A stretch of 64,000 bases of DNA from Myxococcales bacterium (GCA_021847645.1 JAJZQG010000001.1:1-64000), one strand, 5' to 3'. Shown: positions 38,895 through 47,772, numbered from the stretch's first letter. Made by a program: numbers and translations. Notes: generated from the sequence alone by a model not told the origin.

Positions 38895-38951
38895 CGGGGC
38901 GCTTGGGAGGAAAGCGTGGTGCAGTGCGGTGGGACTTGCCCGGCCCCGTTG

Positions 38952-41543
38952 TCACTCCGGCGCATCGTCCCCGCCCGATGCTGCCTCGGACTTGGGCTTC
39001 TTGAAGTAGCGGATGCGCCGGGCCTGCAGCGGGACCCACACGTCCGGCTCCGTAATCGGCGTATCCTGGAAGATTCGCCTGCCCCCGGGCGCCTCGGTCC
39101 GCACCAGGCGCACGACCCTGCCCGCATGCGCCGTCGCCCCCTGGCCACCGTCGGATTCGCTGAAGTCAGGACTCCATGCGTGCTCCAACAACAGCTTGGA
39201 CGAGCACCCCAGCTTGTCCAGCAAACCCGCCAGCATCGCGCCGTCCGCAGCCGGCCGCCTGTCCTTCTGCACTTCGGCGTACACCAGCATGCCCTCGTCG
39301 TCCTGCACGCCCACCGCCGCTGTCACGTCGCCGGCCCCATCCCCCGGCGCCCGCCCCGACACCAGCGCCACCGCGCCCGGCTGCGTGGCCCCGATGCTGA
39401 ACGCTCGCGTCGACATCCACAGCGTCGGCTTGCCAGGCTCCACGTTCGAGTTCAGAAACGATACCACCGTGGGCCCGCCCGGCGCCGTGGCCCCTGTCTC
39501 GCGCGCCGTCACCATCCTCGGGTCGACCTTCAACAACAACACTTCCGCCTCGGGTCGCGACGGGTCAGGACGATACGTCGTCGTCGCGATCGCGTACGGG
39601 AAGCCGTGCTGCGGCAACCCCCGCGTTCGCCACTTGCCCTCGTCCGCCTCCGGCTGCGCGATGCCTGGCTTCAGATCGTCGCCCGGCAGCAGCGGCCGCA
39701 GCGTCATGTAGAAGAAGTCCCGCGCCTCTCGCTGAATGTACCGCGGGAAGTTCATCAGACCCATGAACCGCACCATGCGGCGCGCCCGGAACGTCCAGCC
39801 GTCCATCTGCTCGACCGGGCCCTCGGCCTCCCACTTCTTGTCGAGCGCACGACCCAGATCCGGCAACGTGCCCGTGGGGGCCACCTTGTAGAACTCCAGG
39901 CCCGTGTGCCCGGGATTCATGTCCAGGTGCATGCCGAACGAGCACCTGGCTTGCACCATCGCTTGCGCCAGCGGCATCACGTCGATCTCGTTGCCGTAGA
40001 AGAACGCGACGAACCCTTCCTTGGTCAGGCAAAGACCGCTGCGCGTGCTGTGGACCCGATCCTCCCAGTCCGGCGGCGTCCCGCCCCACCAGCCCCGCTT
40101 GTACGGGTTGATCTTCCCGTCCAGCACCAACACCGTCAGGTTCTGACGATACGACGTCACGTCCGGCGGGATCATCGTGTCCTGCGGCCAGCTGCCAAAT
40201 CCGGTGGAGCCGTCTTGCAGATCCGCCACCGTCGCCGCAAACGGCTTGGGCGGCAGGTAGATCACGCCGTCGCCCATCATGCCGAACTCGCCGTGCAGCG
40301 CTTGAAAACCCCCGTTGCACGCGCCCACCAGCCGCTTCATCGTCTCGGGCGTGCGCGGGATCAGCCCGGGCCCCGCCTCGCCACTCGCTCCCTTGGGCTC
40401 CACCGAGCCGGCCACCATGTGAAGCTCCACCACGCGCGGATCCCACATCGTCACGTAGATCCGCGTGTAGCTCCGCTCCCGGTCCGTGCGGATGTATGAG
40501 GTGACGAACGCTGGAGGAAGCCCGGGCGCCGATTGGATGAACGGATCGTTCTCGAGCGGTATCCACTGGCCCTCGCCCTCCAGCGGGTTGCGAAGGTAGG
40601 GCTCCATCGGCGCCGGCGGCCAGCCCGTCTCCGGGTCGGTAAAGGTCGACGGCGGATTGCGCGTGGCGACATCACCGAGGTCCTCCGCGATCTCGGCCGC
40701 GCTGTGATCTCCCATCACCGACGCTTGCGTGCGCTTGATGAAGTCCAGCGCGTCGAAGGACACGGCCTTGAGCAGTTGCATGCGATCGTCGCCGAACCAC
40801 GGGAATGAGCGGACGCGGTCCACGGCCCAGGTCACCAGGTTGCCCGGATGCGCCTTCTGGGTCGGACGGTAGGTGAGGGGAGTGCAATTGCCCACGGGAT
40901 CGCCACCACCCGGAGGCAGCCTCGCCGAGCAACCCTGCATCGCCACCTTCACCCAGTCATCATCGCCGATGGCTGCGGTAGCCGAGGAGGGAGGATCGAT
41001 GGCCCAAAACAGGCTCTCGACACCGGCTCTCTGGCCGGTCTGCTGCAGGTTGGTGAGCTCGTTCTGCGTACGGGCCAGCATCGTCCAGCTCCCGTCTACC
41101 GGAAGCTCGCCAGATAGTTCCAAGAGCCGAACGCCCACGTCCTGCCCGTTCTCGCGCACCACGAACGCCGCACGGCCTCGCGCCACCGACGGGTGCCCTT
41201 CGTCCGCCATGGGCGTCATGGTCAAGTCGTAGACCGAGACGTCGCCGAGCACGATGCCCTGAGAGCTGAAGTGGCCGCGCGCCAGGTAGATGTCCGCCGG
41301 CTCGCCGTCTCGCCATGCGCGCACCACGGCCCGCGTCGTGTGGAACAGCGACGGCTCATCGACCATCACCACGTCTTCGGGGTTCGCGTGCAGGCCCGAG
41401 CGAGCGAGCGCAGTGGCAATGGCAGCGGGCAAGTCCGGTCCTCGGTCGACCGGGCTGCCGGTGGCGCCTGCCGCGAGCGCGCCGACCAGCAGCGCCCAGG
41501 GCACCGGCCACCAGCGAAACTCACGGGGAACAGGGCGGATCAT
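38952..41543 (-). CDS. Exported protein with phosphodiester glycosidase (NAGPA/DUF2233)-like domain
   Basis: About 863 residues from the ATG at 41543, which opens on a signal peptide (MIRPVPREFRWWPVPWALLV). The C-terminal half has the family's core order: NGGFQALHGEFGMMGDG, a segment around LTVLVLDGKI, STRSGLCLTKEGFVAFFYG, and later GMHLDMNPGHTG, which aligns with the usual 'MNLDGGGSS' end of the phosphodiester glycosidase domain. The N-terminal half is unrecognised. Bacterial members of this family are thought to act on glycan phosphodiesters or exopolysaccharide. Substrate unknown. Probably periplasmic or secreted. Confidence 0.65.
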   Translation of the reverse strand: MIRPVPREFRWWPVPWALLVGALAAGATGSPVDRGPDLPAAIATALARSGLHANPEDVVMVDEPSLFHTTRAVVRAWRDGEPADIYLARGHFSSQGIVLGDVSVYDLTMTPMADEGHPSVARGRAAFVVRENGQDVGVRLLELSGELPVDGSWTMLARTQNELTNLQQTGQRAGVESLFWAIDPPSSATAAIGDDDWVKVAMQGCSARLPPGGGDPVGNCTPLTYRPTQKAHPGNLVTWAVDRVRSFPWFGDDRMQLLKAVSFDALDFIKRTQASVMGDHSAAEIAEDLGDVATRNPPSTFTDPETGWPPAPMEPYLRNPLEGEGQWIPLENDPFIQSAPGLPPAFVTSYIRTDRERSYTRIYVTMWDPRVVELHMVAGSVEPKGASGEAGPGLIPRTPETMKRLVGACNGGFQALHGEFGMMGDGVIYLPPKPFAATVADLQDGSTGFGSWPQDTMIPPDVTSYRQNLTVLVLDGKINPYKRGWWGGTPPDWEDRVHSTRSGLCLTKEGFVAFFYGNEIDVMPLAQAMVQARCSFGMHLDMNPGHTGLEFYKVAPTGTLPDLGRALDKKWEAEGPVEQMDGWTFRARRMVRFMGLMNFPRYIQREARDFFYMTLRPLLPGDDLKPGIAQPEADEGKWRTRGLPQHGFPYAIATTTYRPDPSRPEAEVLLLKVDPRMVTARETGATAPGGPTVVSFLNSNVEPGKPTLWMSTRAFSIGATQPGAVALVSGRAPGDGAGDVTAAVGVQDDEGMLVYAEVQKDRRPAADGAMLAGLLDKLGCSSKLLLEHAWSPDFSESDGGQGATAHAGRVVRLVRTEAPGGRRIFQDTPITEPDVWVPLQARRIRYFKKPKSEAASGGDDAPE

Positions 41544-41741
41544 GAAACCAAGGTACCTGCGCGCACCAACGCCCTCGGCCGTTAGCATCTTCCCGCCACC
41601 GGCGCCACTTCCTACGGGCCGCGCGGGCGCCAACGCTGTTGGCCGAAGAGCAACCGCGGTTAGCTGGTTGCGGGCCCATGTCCCGGTTTCATGCTACATC
41701 GGATAGGCACGCCACGTGCTACGTTGTGCTTGAGGCCGCCT

Positions 41742-42080
41742 ATGAACCCCCGCGCCATCCTCCCGCTCGCCTTCGTCCTCGGCTCGTTGGCCAACGGCTG
41801 CAACTCGCCCACGCTCCCGTTGCCTCCGCCGTCCGACTCCGTTCAGGTCGTGCGCAGCGGAGACTTCGCCATCGTCTCCGGTCCCCAAAATGCCGTCGAA
41901 CCCTACGCCCTCGTGACGGGCTACAACGAACGAACCGGCTCTGGTGTCGTGGGCACCGCCAACGCCGACGGCGTCTTCTCCCTGCAGATCCCCGCGCTGC
42001 CCGGGGACACGATCGAACTGTGGCAGCGGGTTGGCAACAGCCCGCCCGCTATCGTGGTCACCGTTCCCCAAGCCCAGTAG
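41742..42080 (+). CDS. Small exported (lipo)protein
   Basis: About 112 residues from the ATG at 41742, which begins a hydrophobic signal segment (MNPRAILPLAFVLGSLANGC). The cysteine after ANG could be lipidated, although the lipobox is not canonical. The mature part is short and beta-like, with VSGPQNAVEPYALVTGYNE and GVFSLQIPALPGDTIELWQR, resembling a carboxypeptidase-regulatory or Ig-like fold. It ends 21 bp before the converging fadD gene. No function can be assigned. Confidence 0.6.
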   Translation: MNPRAILPLAFVLGSLANGCNSPTLPLPPPSDSVQVVRSGDFAIVSGPQNAVEPYALVTGYNERTGSGVVGTANADGVFSLQIPALPGDTIELWQRVGNSPPAIVVTVPQAQ

Positions 42081-42101
42081 ACCGACGCTCGCGCGCCGCT
42101 C

Positions 42102-43886
42102 TCATCCCCTGGCGTAGAGCGATTCGATTAGATCGCCGTAGCGCGCGATGACCGCGCGGCGCTTGAGCTTGAGTGACGGGGTGAGCATGCCGTTGGCCGT
42201 GGTGAAGTCCTCGGTGATGAGCGCAAACTTCTCGATCCGCTCGTAGCCCTTGAAGCCCTTGCTCATCTCGGCCACCTCGGCGCGGATCTTGTCCACTACC
42301 TTCGGCTCCTTGATCAACGCGTCTGGGTCCGACGTGCTCAGCCCCTGGCCGCCCGCCCACTCGTTGAGCGCGTCAAAGTCAGGCACGATCAGCGCAACGT
42401 TGTGCGGCTTGTTCGCACCGTGCACGTAGACGTTCGCGATGAGCAGCGACAGCTTGATGGCCTCCTCCAACGGCACCGGCACCACGTACTTGCCGTTCTC
42501 CAGCTTGTACTGCTCCTTGATGCGCCCCGTGATGAACAGGAACCCCTCGTCGTCCACGTACCCCATGTCGCCCGTGCGGAAGCCCCCGTCGCCCATCAGC
42601 ACCGCCGCGTTCTCTTCCGCCCGGTTGTGATAGCCCTTCATGATGTTCGGCCCGTAGCCGATGATCTCCCCGTGCACCGCGTCGCCGGTCACCTCCCGAT
42701 CGATCACGACCCTGCACCCCGGGATCACCTGGCCCACGCTCCCGATCTTCCGATGCCCCGGCCGGTTCGCCGTCAGGATCGGGCTGGTTTCCGTCAGCCC
42801 GTAGCCTTCGTAGACCGTGATGCCCAGACTGTCGATGAACTCCGCGACGTCCTTCGACAACGCCGCACCGCCCGAGATGGCATAGCGCAGCCGCCCGCCG
42901 AACTTCTCGCGCACCTTGGAGAACACCAGCTTGCTCGCCAGCGAGTACGTGATCCCCTCGACGAAGCCCAACGCCTGCCCATCCCGCTTCTTGCCCGCTA
43001 GCTTCAAGCCCGAACGGAACAGCTTCTGGATCGCCGCGGGCTTGTGCGCCATCTGCTTCTGAACGCCGTCGTAGATTCGATTGAAGATGCGGGGCACCGC
43101 GACCAACACCGTCGGCCGCACCTCAGGCATCTCCGCCACCAGCTGGTCCACCGCCGTGTTCAACGCCATGCTCCCGCCCATCGACAGGATCATGTGCAGC
43201 TCGCACGTCAGTCCGAACGAGTGCGCCCACGGCAGGAACGACAGCGTGCGATCCTCCTGCTGAATGTCGAATATCTCGTGCACCGCCGACACGTTCGACG
43301 CGATGTTCTCGTGCGACAGCCGCACGCCCTTCGGATTGCCCGTCGTGCCCGACGTGTAGATCAAGAACGCGACGTCGTCCTTGTCCGGCTTCGTGGGCGC
43401 CAGCGGCTTGCCCAGCCCGCGCTCCACCCAGCCCTGGAACGCTCGCTCGTCGCCCTTGGGCGCGTCCATCACCACGATCTTCTTGAGCGACGGGATGCCC
43501 TTCGGGTAGTCCTTGACCTTCTCGTAGATCCCCTCGTTCGCGACGATCAGCAGGTTCGCCTCGCAGTCCTTCAGGATGAACTCCCAGTCCTTGGCGAGCT
43601 GCGATTCGTACATCGGTACGTACACCGCACCGATCCCCAGGCACGCAAACGCTCCGACCGCCCACTTCACCCGGTTGTTCGAGATGACCGCGACCCGATC
43701 GCCGCGGGAGATCCCGGCCTCCACCAGCGACGCGCGGAACGCGTCCACCTGACGTTTGACCTCCGCGTAGGAGAGCCAGCTCCACACGCCATTCCTCTTG
43801 ACGCCGAACAGGTCGCGCGACGCGAACTTCTCAACGCTGTCCTCGAACAGGTCCACGATCGTCAGGAACTTCGGCACGAACTCCAT
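42102..43886 (-). CDS. fadD: Long-chain acyl-CoA synthetase
   Basis: A 594-residue adenylate-forming enzyme that activates fatty acids to acyl-CoA. The ATG at 43886 has a GAGGGG Shine-Dalgarno 8 nt upstream; an ATG 33 bp earlier lacks one. The P-loop YTSGTTGNPKG is at 177-187; YEGYGLTETSP and the adenylation motif GFRTGDMGYVDDEGFLFITGR are intact, and NGKYVVP follows near the C-terminus. The form resembles the FadD15/FAA-type long-chain enzymes. Last gene of a long minus-strand run; LarE lies upstream by about 110 bp. Confidence 0.93.
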   Translation of the reverse strand: MEFVPKFLTIVDLFEDSVEKFASRDLFGVKRNGVWSWLSYAEVKRQVDAFRASLVEAGISRGDRVAVISNNRVKWAVGAFACLGIGAVYVPMYESQLAKDWEFILKDCEANLLIVANEGIYEKVKDYPKGIPSLKKIVVMDAPKGDERAFQGWVERGLGKPLAPTKPDKDDVAFLIYTSGTTGNPKGVRLSHENIASNVSAVHEIFDIQQEDRTLSFLPWAHSFGLTCELHMILSMGGSMALNTAVDQLVAEMPEVRPTVLVAVPRIFNRIYDGVQKQMAHKPAAIQKLFRSGLKLAGKKRDGQALGFVEGITYSLASKLVFSKVREKFGGRLRYAISGGAALSKDVAEFIDSLGITVYEGYGLTETSPILTANRPGHRKIGSVGQVIPGCRVVIDREVTGDAVHGEIIGYGPNIMKGYHNRAEENAAVLMGDGGFRTGDMGYVDDEGFLFITGRIKEQYKLENGKYVVPVPLEEAIKLSLLIANVYVHGANKPHNVALIVPDFDALNEWAGGQGLSTSDPDALIKEPKVVDKIRAEVAEMSKGFKGYERIEKFALITEDFTTANGMLTPSLKLKRRAVIARYGDLIESLYARG

Positions 43887-43997
43887 GGCGGATTCCCCTC
43901 GTTGCTCGAATCGATCCATGTCCGGCCAGTCCGGAGCGTGCGTAGCCTAGGCTGCCGCACGGTCGCGGGTCAATCTGTACCCGTCGCCCAGGGAGCG

Positions 43998-44852
43998 TCA
44001 CGTGACGGTTCGAAGCCGCTTGCCGTCCAGCATTTCGTTGTGGCTGCCGACTCGGTATCCCCCCAGATCGAGCGCCACGTACGTGAATCCTCGGGCCCGC
44101 CCGGCCGCCAGGATCTGCTCGCGCAACGGCCCGCTCACCCGCTCCAGATCCGCCAGGTCGACCTCGATGCGCGCAATCGCCCCGTGGTGCCGCACGCGCA
44201 CGCGTCGCACGCCCGCAGCGCGAATGTCCGCCTCGAAGGCCGCAATCTGCTCCAGCCGCTCCGACGTCACCTCCGTGCCGTACGGCAGTCGGCTCGCCAG
44301 GCACGCCGCCGACGGCTTGTCCCACAGCTCCAGCCCCAGTGCCTTCGCGGCTTCCCGGACATCCGCTTTGGTCATGCCTGCCTCGAGCAACGGAGAGGCA
44401 ATGCCGGCTCCTCGCGCGGCGTCGAGCCCCGGACGATAGTCGCCCAGGTCGTCGACGTTCGTTCCGTTCGCGATCGCTCCCAAGCCCAGCTCCGCTGCTA
44501 CCGCGCGCGCCGTGTCATAGAGCGCGCTCTTGCAGTGAAAGCAACGATCGGGTCCGTTGGCCACGTAGCCAGCACGCTTCATCTCCCCGGCATCGCGCAG
44601 CTCGTGCCGCGCCCCTCGGCTGCGCGCGAACTGCACGGCCTCGTCCAGCTCGGCGGATGCGAGCGCCGGCCCCGTCGAGGTTAACGCTGCCGCCCGCTGC
44701 CCCAGCTGCTCCACGGCCACCGCGAGCACTAGACCACTGTCCAGCCCGCCCGAGAAACACACCAGCACCGACCCGAGCTCGCGCATCCTCGCGCGAAGCT
44801 GCTCCAGCTTCTGATCCACTGATCCACCGGCTGCCTTCATCACACTGTCCAT
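43998..44852 (-). CDS. larE: LarE-type ATP-dependent sulfur transferase (PP-loop)
   Basis: A 284-residue N-type ATP pyrophosphatase. The PP-loop SGGLDS is at 34-39 (the family usually has SGGVDS), RCFHCK at 103-108, and the conserved KPSAACLASR holds C184 at the position of the sacrificial cysteine in LarE. LarE transfers sulfur during synthesis of the nickel-pincer cofactor of lactate racemase. LarB, LarC and LarA are not in the window, so either they lie elsewhere or the enzyme has another sulfur acceptor. ATG at 44852; another ATG lies 12 bp inside. Confidence 0.85.
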   Translation of the reverse strand: MDSVMKAAGGSVDQKLEQLRARMRELGSVLVCFSGGLDSGLVLAVAVEQLGQRAAALTSTGPALASAELDEAVQFARSRGARHELRDAGEMKRAGYVANGPDRCFHCKSALYDTARAVAAELGLGAIANGTNVDDLGDYRPGLDAARGAGIASPLLEAGMTKADVREAAKALGLELWDKPSAACLASRLPYGTEVTSERLEQIAAFEADIRAAGVRRVRVRHHGAIARIEVDLADLERVSGPLREQILAAGRARGFTYVALDLGGYRVGSHNEMLDGKRLRTVT

Positions 44853-44910
44853 GGCGCCCGCAGTCCCGAACGCAATGTCGCGCCCACGCCCTTCCGAACG
44901 CCAGCCTCGG

Positions 44911-45149
44911 TCATCGCGTCCAGACCTGCATCGAATATCGCCCGCCGCCCCGCGCCACGCTCATTTCCACCGTCTCCGTGCCCGTTGCGTGCGCACACGC
45001 GATCGGGTCACCCGTGGGTTCGAAGTGAGCGTCGCACGGCAGGGGCGCTTCGAGCTTTGAAGATGACGCGGCCCGAGGGGCTGGCATCCCGTGCCCAACG
45101 GGACAAGGGCCAACTCGATCTCCAGCCACATCACTTCCCGAACGCGCAT
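44911..45149 (-). pseudogene. Possible frameshifted small gene between larE and epmA
   Basis: From an ATG at 45149 one frame reads MRVREVMWLEIELALVPLGTG. Near 45070 the coding-like signal moves to another frame, reading SSSKLEAPLPCDAH, FEPTGDPIACAHATG, TETVEMSVARGG and GRYSMQVWTR, stopping at 44911. Both parts use GC-ending codons like real genes here, so a single small protein of about 80 residues split by one indel is plausible. No family recognised. The 342-bp gap 44853-45194 holds nothing else. Confidence 0.35.
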
Positions 45150-45194
45150 GCCGCGAAGCATAGGCGGCGCGTCAGCCCGGGTCGAGCCTCTGCG

Positions 45195-46427
45195 TCACAA
45201 CAGGTCGGCAGGGTAGGGCATCACATCCCCGATGCGCTCTGCACGCATGCACAACGCCAACAGCCTGTCCAGTCCCATCGCGTTACCCCCCGACGGCGGC
45301 ATGCCTTCCCGCAACGCATCGACGAACCGCCCGTCGATGGGATAGACCTCCTTGCCCGTCTCCGCTCGCTTGCGCTGGTCCGCCTCCAGCCTGCGACGCT
45401 GCTCCGCAGGATCGGTCAGCTCCCCGAACCCGTTGCACAGCTCGATTCCCCCTGCATACAGCTCGAAACGCTCGCACACGCTCGGATCATCGGGGCGGGC
45501 TCGCGCCAACGACGCTTGCGACGACGGATAGTCGCGCAGCACTACCAACCGATCCATCGCCGCCAAGCCTGGCTCCACCTGCTCGACCAGCGTGCGAAAG
45601 TAGCGGACTTCATCATCCTGCGCCCACGCCAGCATCTCGGCGCGCGGCACACCGGCGAACCGGTCGAATGCCTCGGCCACGGACATCTGCACGCACTCGG
45701 CTCCTGCATGCACCACGCGCTCGCCTGCCTCGAGTACCTCGGCGCCCGTCAGCTCGGCCGCGACATGACGGATGAGCTTCACCGTGTCGTCGATCAGCTC
45801 GTCGACTCCCGAAAAGGCGCGGTACCACTCGAGCATCGTGAACTCGGGATTGTGCCAGTCGCCGCGTTCGCCCCGCCGGAAGCAGTGCACGATCTGGAAG
45901 ATGCGCGGCATGCCCGCCACCAGCAACCGCTTCATCTGGTACTCGGGCGAGGTGATGAGGTAGCCGCCGTCGGCGGCAAACGCGTCGAGGTGCAAGTCGA
46001 GCCCCGGACTCGGCACGCATTGCGGCGTGTCCACCTCCAGGAAACGGCGGGCCTCGAAGAACCGGCGCACCGCCTCGAACATCGCTGCACGCGCCCTGAG
46101 GTTTCGGCCGACACGCCCGCCGAGCATCCGGCCGTGCTCGACCGCTCGAGCCTGCGGATTCATCGCGGGCGAGGACCATACGATGACCGCGTCCGCGATG
46201 CCTGCGTGGCGACGAGTGCCCTCGACGACAACGAGCGATCCAACCGGTACGTGGACGTCCCGCGATCGCAGGGCGACCAACACCGCGCCGAAAGCGTCCG
46301 CCACCACGATCGCGTCGGACGCGGCGTTGGTGATGCGGCCTCCCAGCCGCAGCAGCTGCCCTTCGATCGCGCCGTCTAGGTCCGAGGGCGCGATGACGGA
46401 AAGCGCACGGGGAGACTCTGGGCTCAT
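45195..46427 (-). CDS. epmA: EF-P lysyl-ligase (EpmA/GenX)-like class II synthetase
   Basis: A 410-residue class II lysyl-tRNA-synthetase-like enzyme. EpmA attaches beta-lysine to elongation factor P, helping ribosomes through polyproline. Motif 1 FLEVDTPQ (129-136), motif 2 FRRGERGDWHNPEFTMLEWYR and motif 3 GGNAMGLDRLLAL are intact, and ELCNGFGEL is the lysine-pocket segment. The first about 95 residues look like an OB-fold, which the classic about 325-residue EpmA lacks. The ATG at 46427 overlaps the TetR gene's stop (ATGA), so the long frame upstream is an artefact. EpmB and efp are not in the window. Confidence 0.82.
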   Translation of the reverse strand: MSPESPRALSVIAPSDLDGAIEGQLLRLGGRITNAASDAIVVADAFGAVLVALRSRDVHVPVGSLVVVEGTRRHAGIADAVIVWSSPAMNPQARAVEHGRMLGGRVGRNLRARAAMFEAVRRFFEARRFLEVDTPQCVPSPGLDLHLDAFAADGGYLITSPEYQMKRLLVAGMPRIFQIVHCFRRGERGDWHNPEFTMLEWYRAFSGVDELIDDTVKLIRHVAAELTGAEVLEAGERVVHAGAECVQMSVAEAFDRFAGVPRAEMLAWAQDDEVRYFRTLVEQVEPGLAAMDRLVVLRDYPSSQASLARARPDDPSVCERFELYAGGIELCNGFGELTDPAEQRRRLEADQRKRAETGKEVYPIDGRFVDALREGMPPSGGNAMGLDRLLALCMRAERIGDVMPYPADLL

Positions 46428-47059
46428 CTGCCGATCCCTTCGAGGACCACCCGCGCCACCACGTCCGCGGCACGACGCAGCCCGCCCATGTCGGCTCGCC
46501 CCAGCGCCCACGTCAGCGTCACACCGTCGAGCGCGCCGAACACCGCACGGGCGACCAGCATCGGCGGCAGATCGGTCCTGAACTCGCCGCGACGCTGCCC
46601 TTCGGCCACCACGTCCGCGATGCGGTCGAGGTATTGCTGGAACTTGGGCACGATCAGGGTGCGCAGCGTGCGCCTGGTCTCGCGCAGGTTCACGGTGAAG
46701 ACCTCGGCGAGCGCTCGGTGGCTCTCGAGCAGCTCGAGCTGCAGCGCCACGATCCGGGCCAGCTTCTCGCGCGCCGTGTGCAAGGAGAGCATCTCCTCGT
46801 CCAGCACTTCGAAGAACCGGCCGATGGCGTCCTCCACCAGCGCCACCATCAACGCGTCCTTCGAGGCAAAATAAAGGTAGATCGTGCCGTCCGCCACACC
46901 CGCAAGGCTCGCGATCTCCGAGACGCGCGTGGCGTGGTAGCCCCGTTCGGCGAACACCTCGGCCGCCGCTTGCAGGATGCGAGCTCGCTTCTGGGCCTTC
47001 GCGCTCGCACGCGTGGAGGCGCCAGGCTTGCTCTTGGCGGGGCGCGCGGGACGTTCCAT
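46424..47059 (-). CDS. TetR/AcrR-family transcriptional regulator
   Basis: A 211-residue repressor-type regulator. The N-terminal helix-turn-helix is clear: RILQAAAEVFAERGYHAT, VSEIASLAGVADGTIYLYF and ASKDALMVALVEDA, followed by a helical ligand-binding and dimer domain. Start at ATG 47059 (a GTG lies one codon earlier). A basic Lys/Arg/Ala-rich N-terminal tail precedes the HTH. Its domain resembles the fatty-acid-responsive TetR members; fadD is 2.5 kb downstream in the same run, so control of lipid genes is possible. It overlaps the epmA-like gene by ATGA. No palindromic operator was found. Confidence 0.85.
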   Translation of the reverse strand: MERPARPAKSKPGASTRASAKAQKRARILQAAAEVFAERGYHATRVSEIASLAGVADGTIYLYFASKDALMVALVEDAIGRFFEVLDEEMLSLHTAREKLARIVALQLELLESHRALAEVFTVNLRETRRTLRTLIVPKFQQYLDRIADVVAEGQRRGEFRTDLPPMLVARAVFGALDGVTLTWALGRADMGGLRRAADVVARVVLEGIGR

Positions 47060-47111
47060 CACGCGCGGTCGCTAGCATCCCGCATCGGGACGGTCAATGC
47101 GGCGGAGCCGT

Positions 47112-47366
47112 TCACCAGGCTGCGAATGCACGCACGGCAAACGCCGCGATCTGCCGGCCCATCCAGGGGCCCATCACGGCCAGAGCGACAGCGACGGCGA
47201 CGAGCCGCGGCAGGTGCGCCAAGGTCGGGTCCTGCACTTGGGTCGCGGCCTGGATGACGGCCATGACCAGACCGACGACCGCAGCGATCGCCAGCACGGG
47301 TAGCGCAACCGCAAGCGAGAGCATCAGCGCCTGCTGCGCATACGCCACCAACGAGGACGCTGTCAC
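47112..47366 (-). CDS. FliQ/SctS-type secretion export-gate subunit (orphan)
   Basis: An 84-residue protein with two membrane helices and the signature of the FliQ/SctS family: VIQAATQVQDPTLAHLPRLVAV corresponds to the conserved QAATQxQ-x-TLxxxPK segment in the loop and second helix. It would be part of the inner-membrane export gate of a flagellar or type III secretion apparatus. The GTG at 47366 lies one base after the stop of the lipoprotein gene, giving close to the usual family length (about 86-90). No FliP, FliR, FlhA or other apparatus genes are near, so it is isolated here. Confidence 0.75.
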   Translation of the reverse strand: MTASSLVAYAQQALMLSLAVALPVLAIAAVVGLVMAVIQAATQVQDPTLAHLPRLVAVAVALAVMGPWMGRQIAAFAVRAFAAW

Positions 47367-47367
47367 C

Positions 47368-47772
47368 TCAGTCCGCCCCGGCGTCGGCCGCAGCTTCCTC
47401 GGCCGCGTCCGCCGACAGCTCTTCCGTGGCGTCCTGCCCTGCGTCTTCGCTGGCGGCGTCGAGTTTCGCCGAGTCCTGCGCGGCGTCCGTCGTCGCGTCC
47501 GCGCCCGTCGTCGCGTCCGTGCCCGCATCGGGCACGACCGCTTGTCCGGCGAAGCACTGAGGTACGGTGGGCTGCGCCGGAGGCTGCGGACAGCACAGCG
47601 TCGTGGGCTGCCCGGGAATCGTCTGGCAGGTCAGCCCGGACGCGCAGTCGTCGTTGTTGTTGTTCACGTCGCAGCGCTCGCCCTCGCCCTGGTTCGCACA
47701 GCCCGGCATGGCCACCACCGCAACCATCGAAGCAAGAAACGCAGCAGCGAACAACGAGCCGAAACGAACCAT
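47368..47772 (-). CDS. Lipoprotein with cysteine-rich head and Asp/Ala-rich tail
   Basis: A 134-residue exported protein. The signal segment MVRFGSLFAAAFLASMVAVVAM leads to PGC, a probable lipidation site though not canonical. The next about 60 residues contain several cysteines (GERCD, DDCASGLTC, LCCPQ), suggesting disulfides, and the last 60 are an acidic low-complexity tail rich in Asp, Ala and Thr, a style typical of Polyangia lipoproteins. Its stop is one base from the start of the FliQ-like gene. Function unknown. Confidence 0.75.
   Translation of the reverse strand: MVRFGSLFAAAFLASMVAVVAMPGCANQGEGERCDVNNNNDDCASGLTCQTIPGQPTTLCCPQPPAQPTVPQCFAGQAVVPDAGTDATTGADATTDAAQDSAKLDAASEDAGQDATEELSADAAEEAAADAGAD

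Noticed and set aside
43044-44684. A 546-codon plus-strand open frame
   Set aside because: It is antisense to fadD and larE, whose catalytic motifs are intact.
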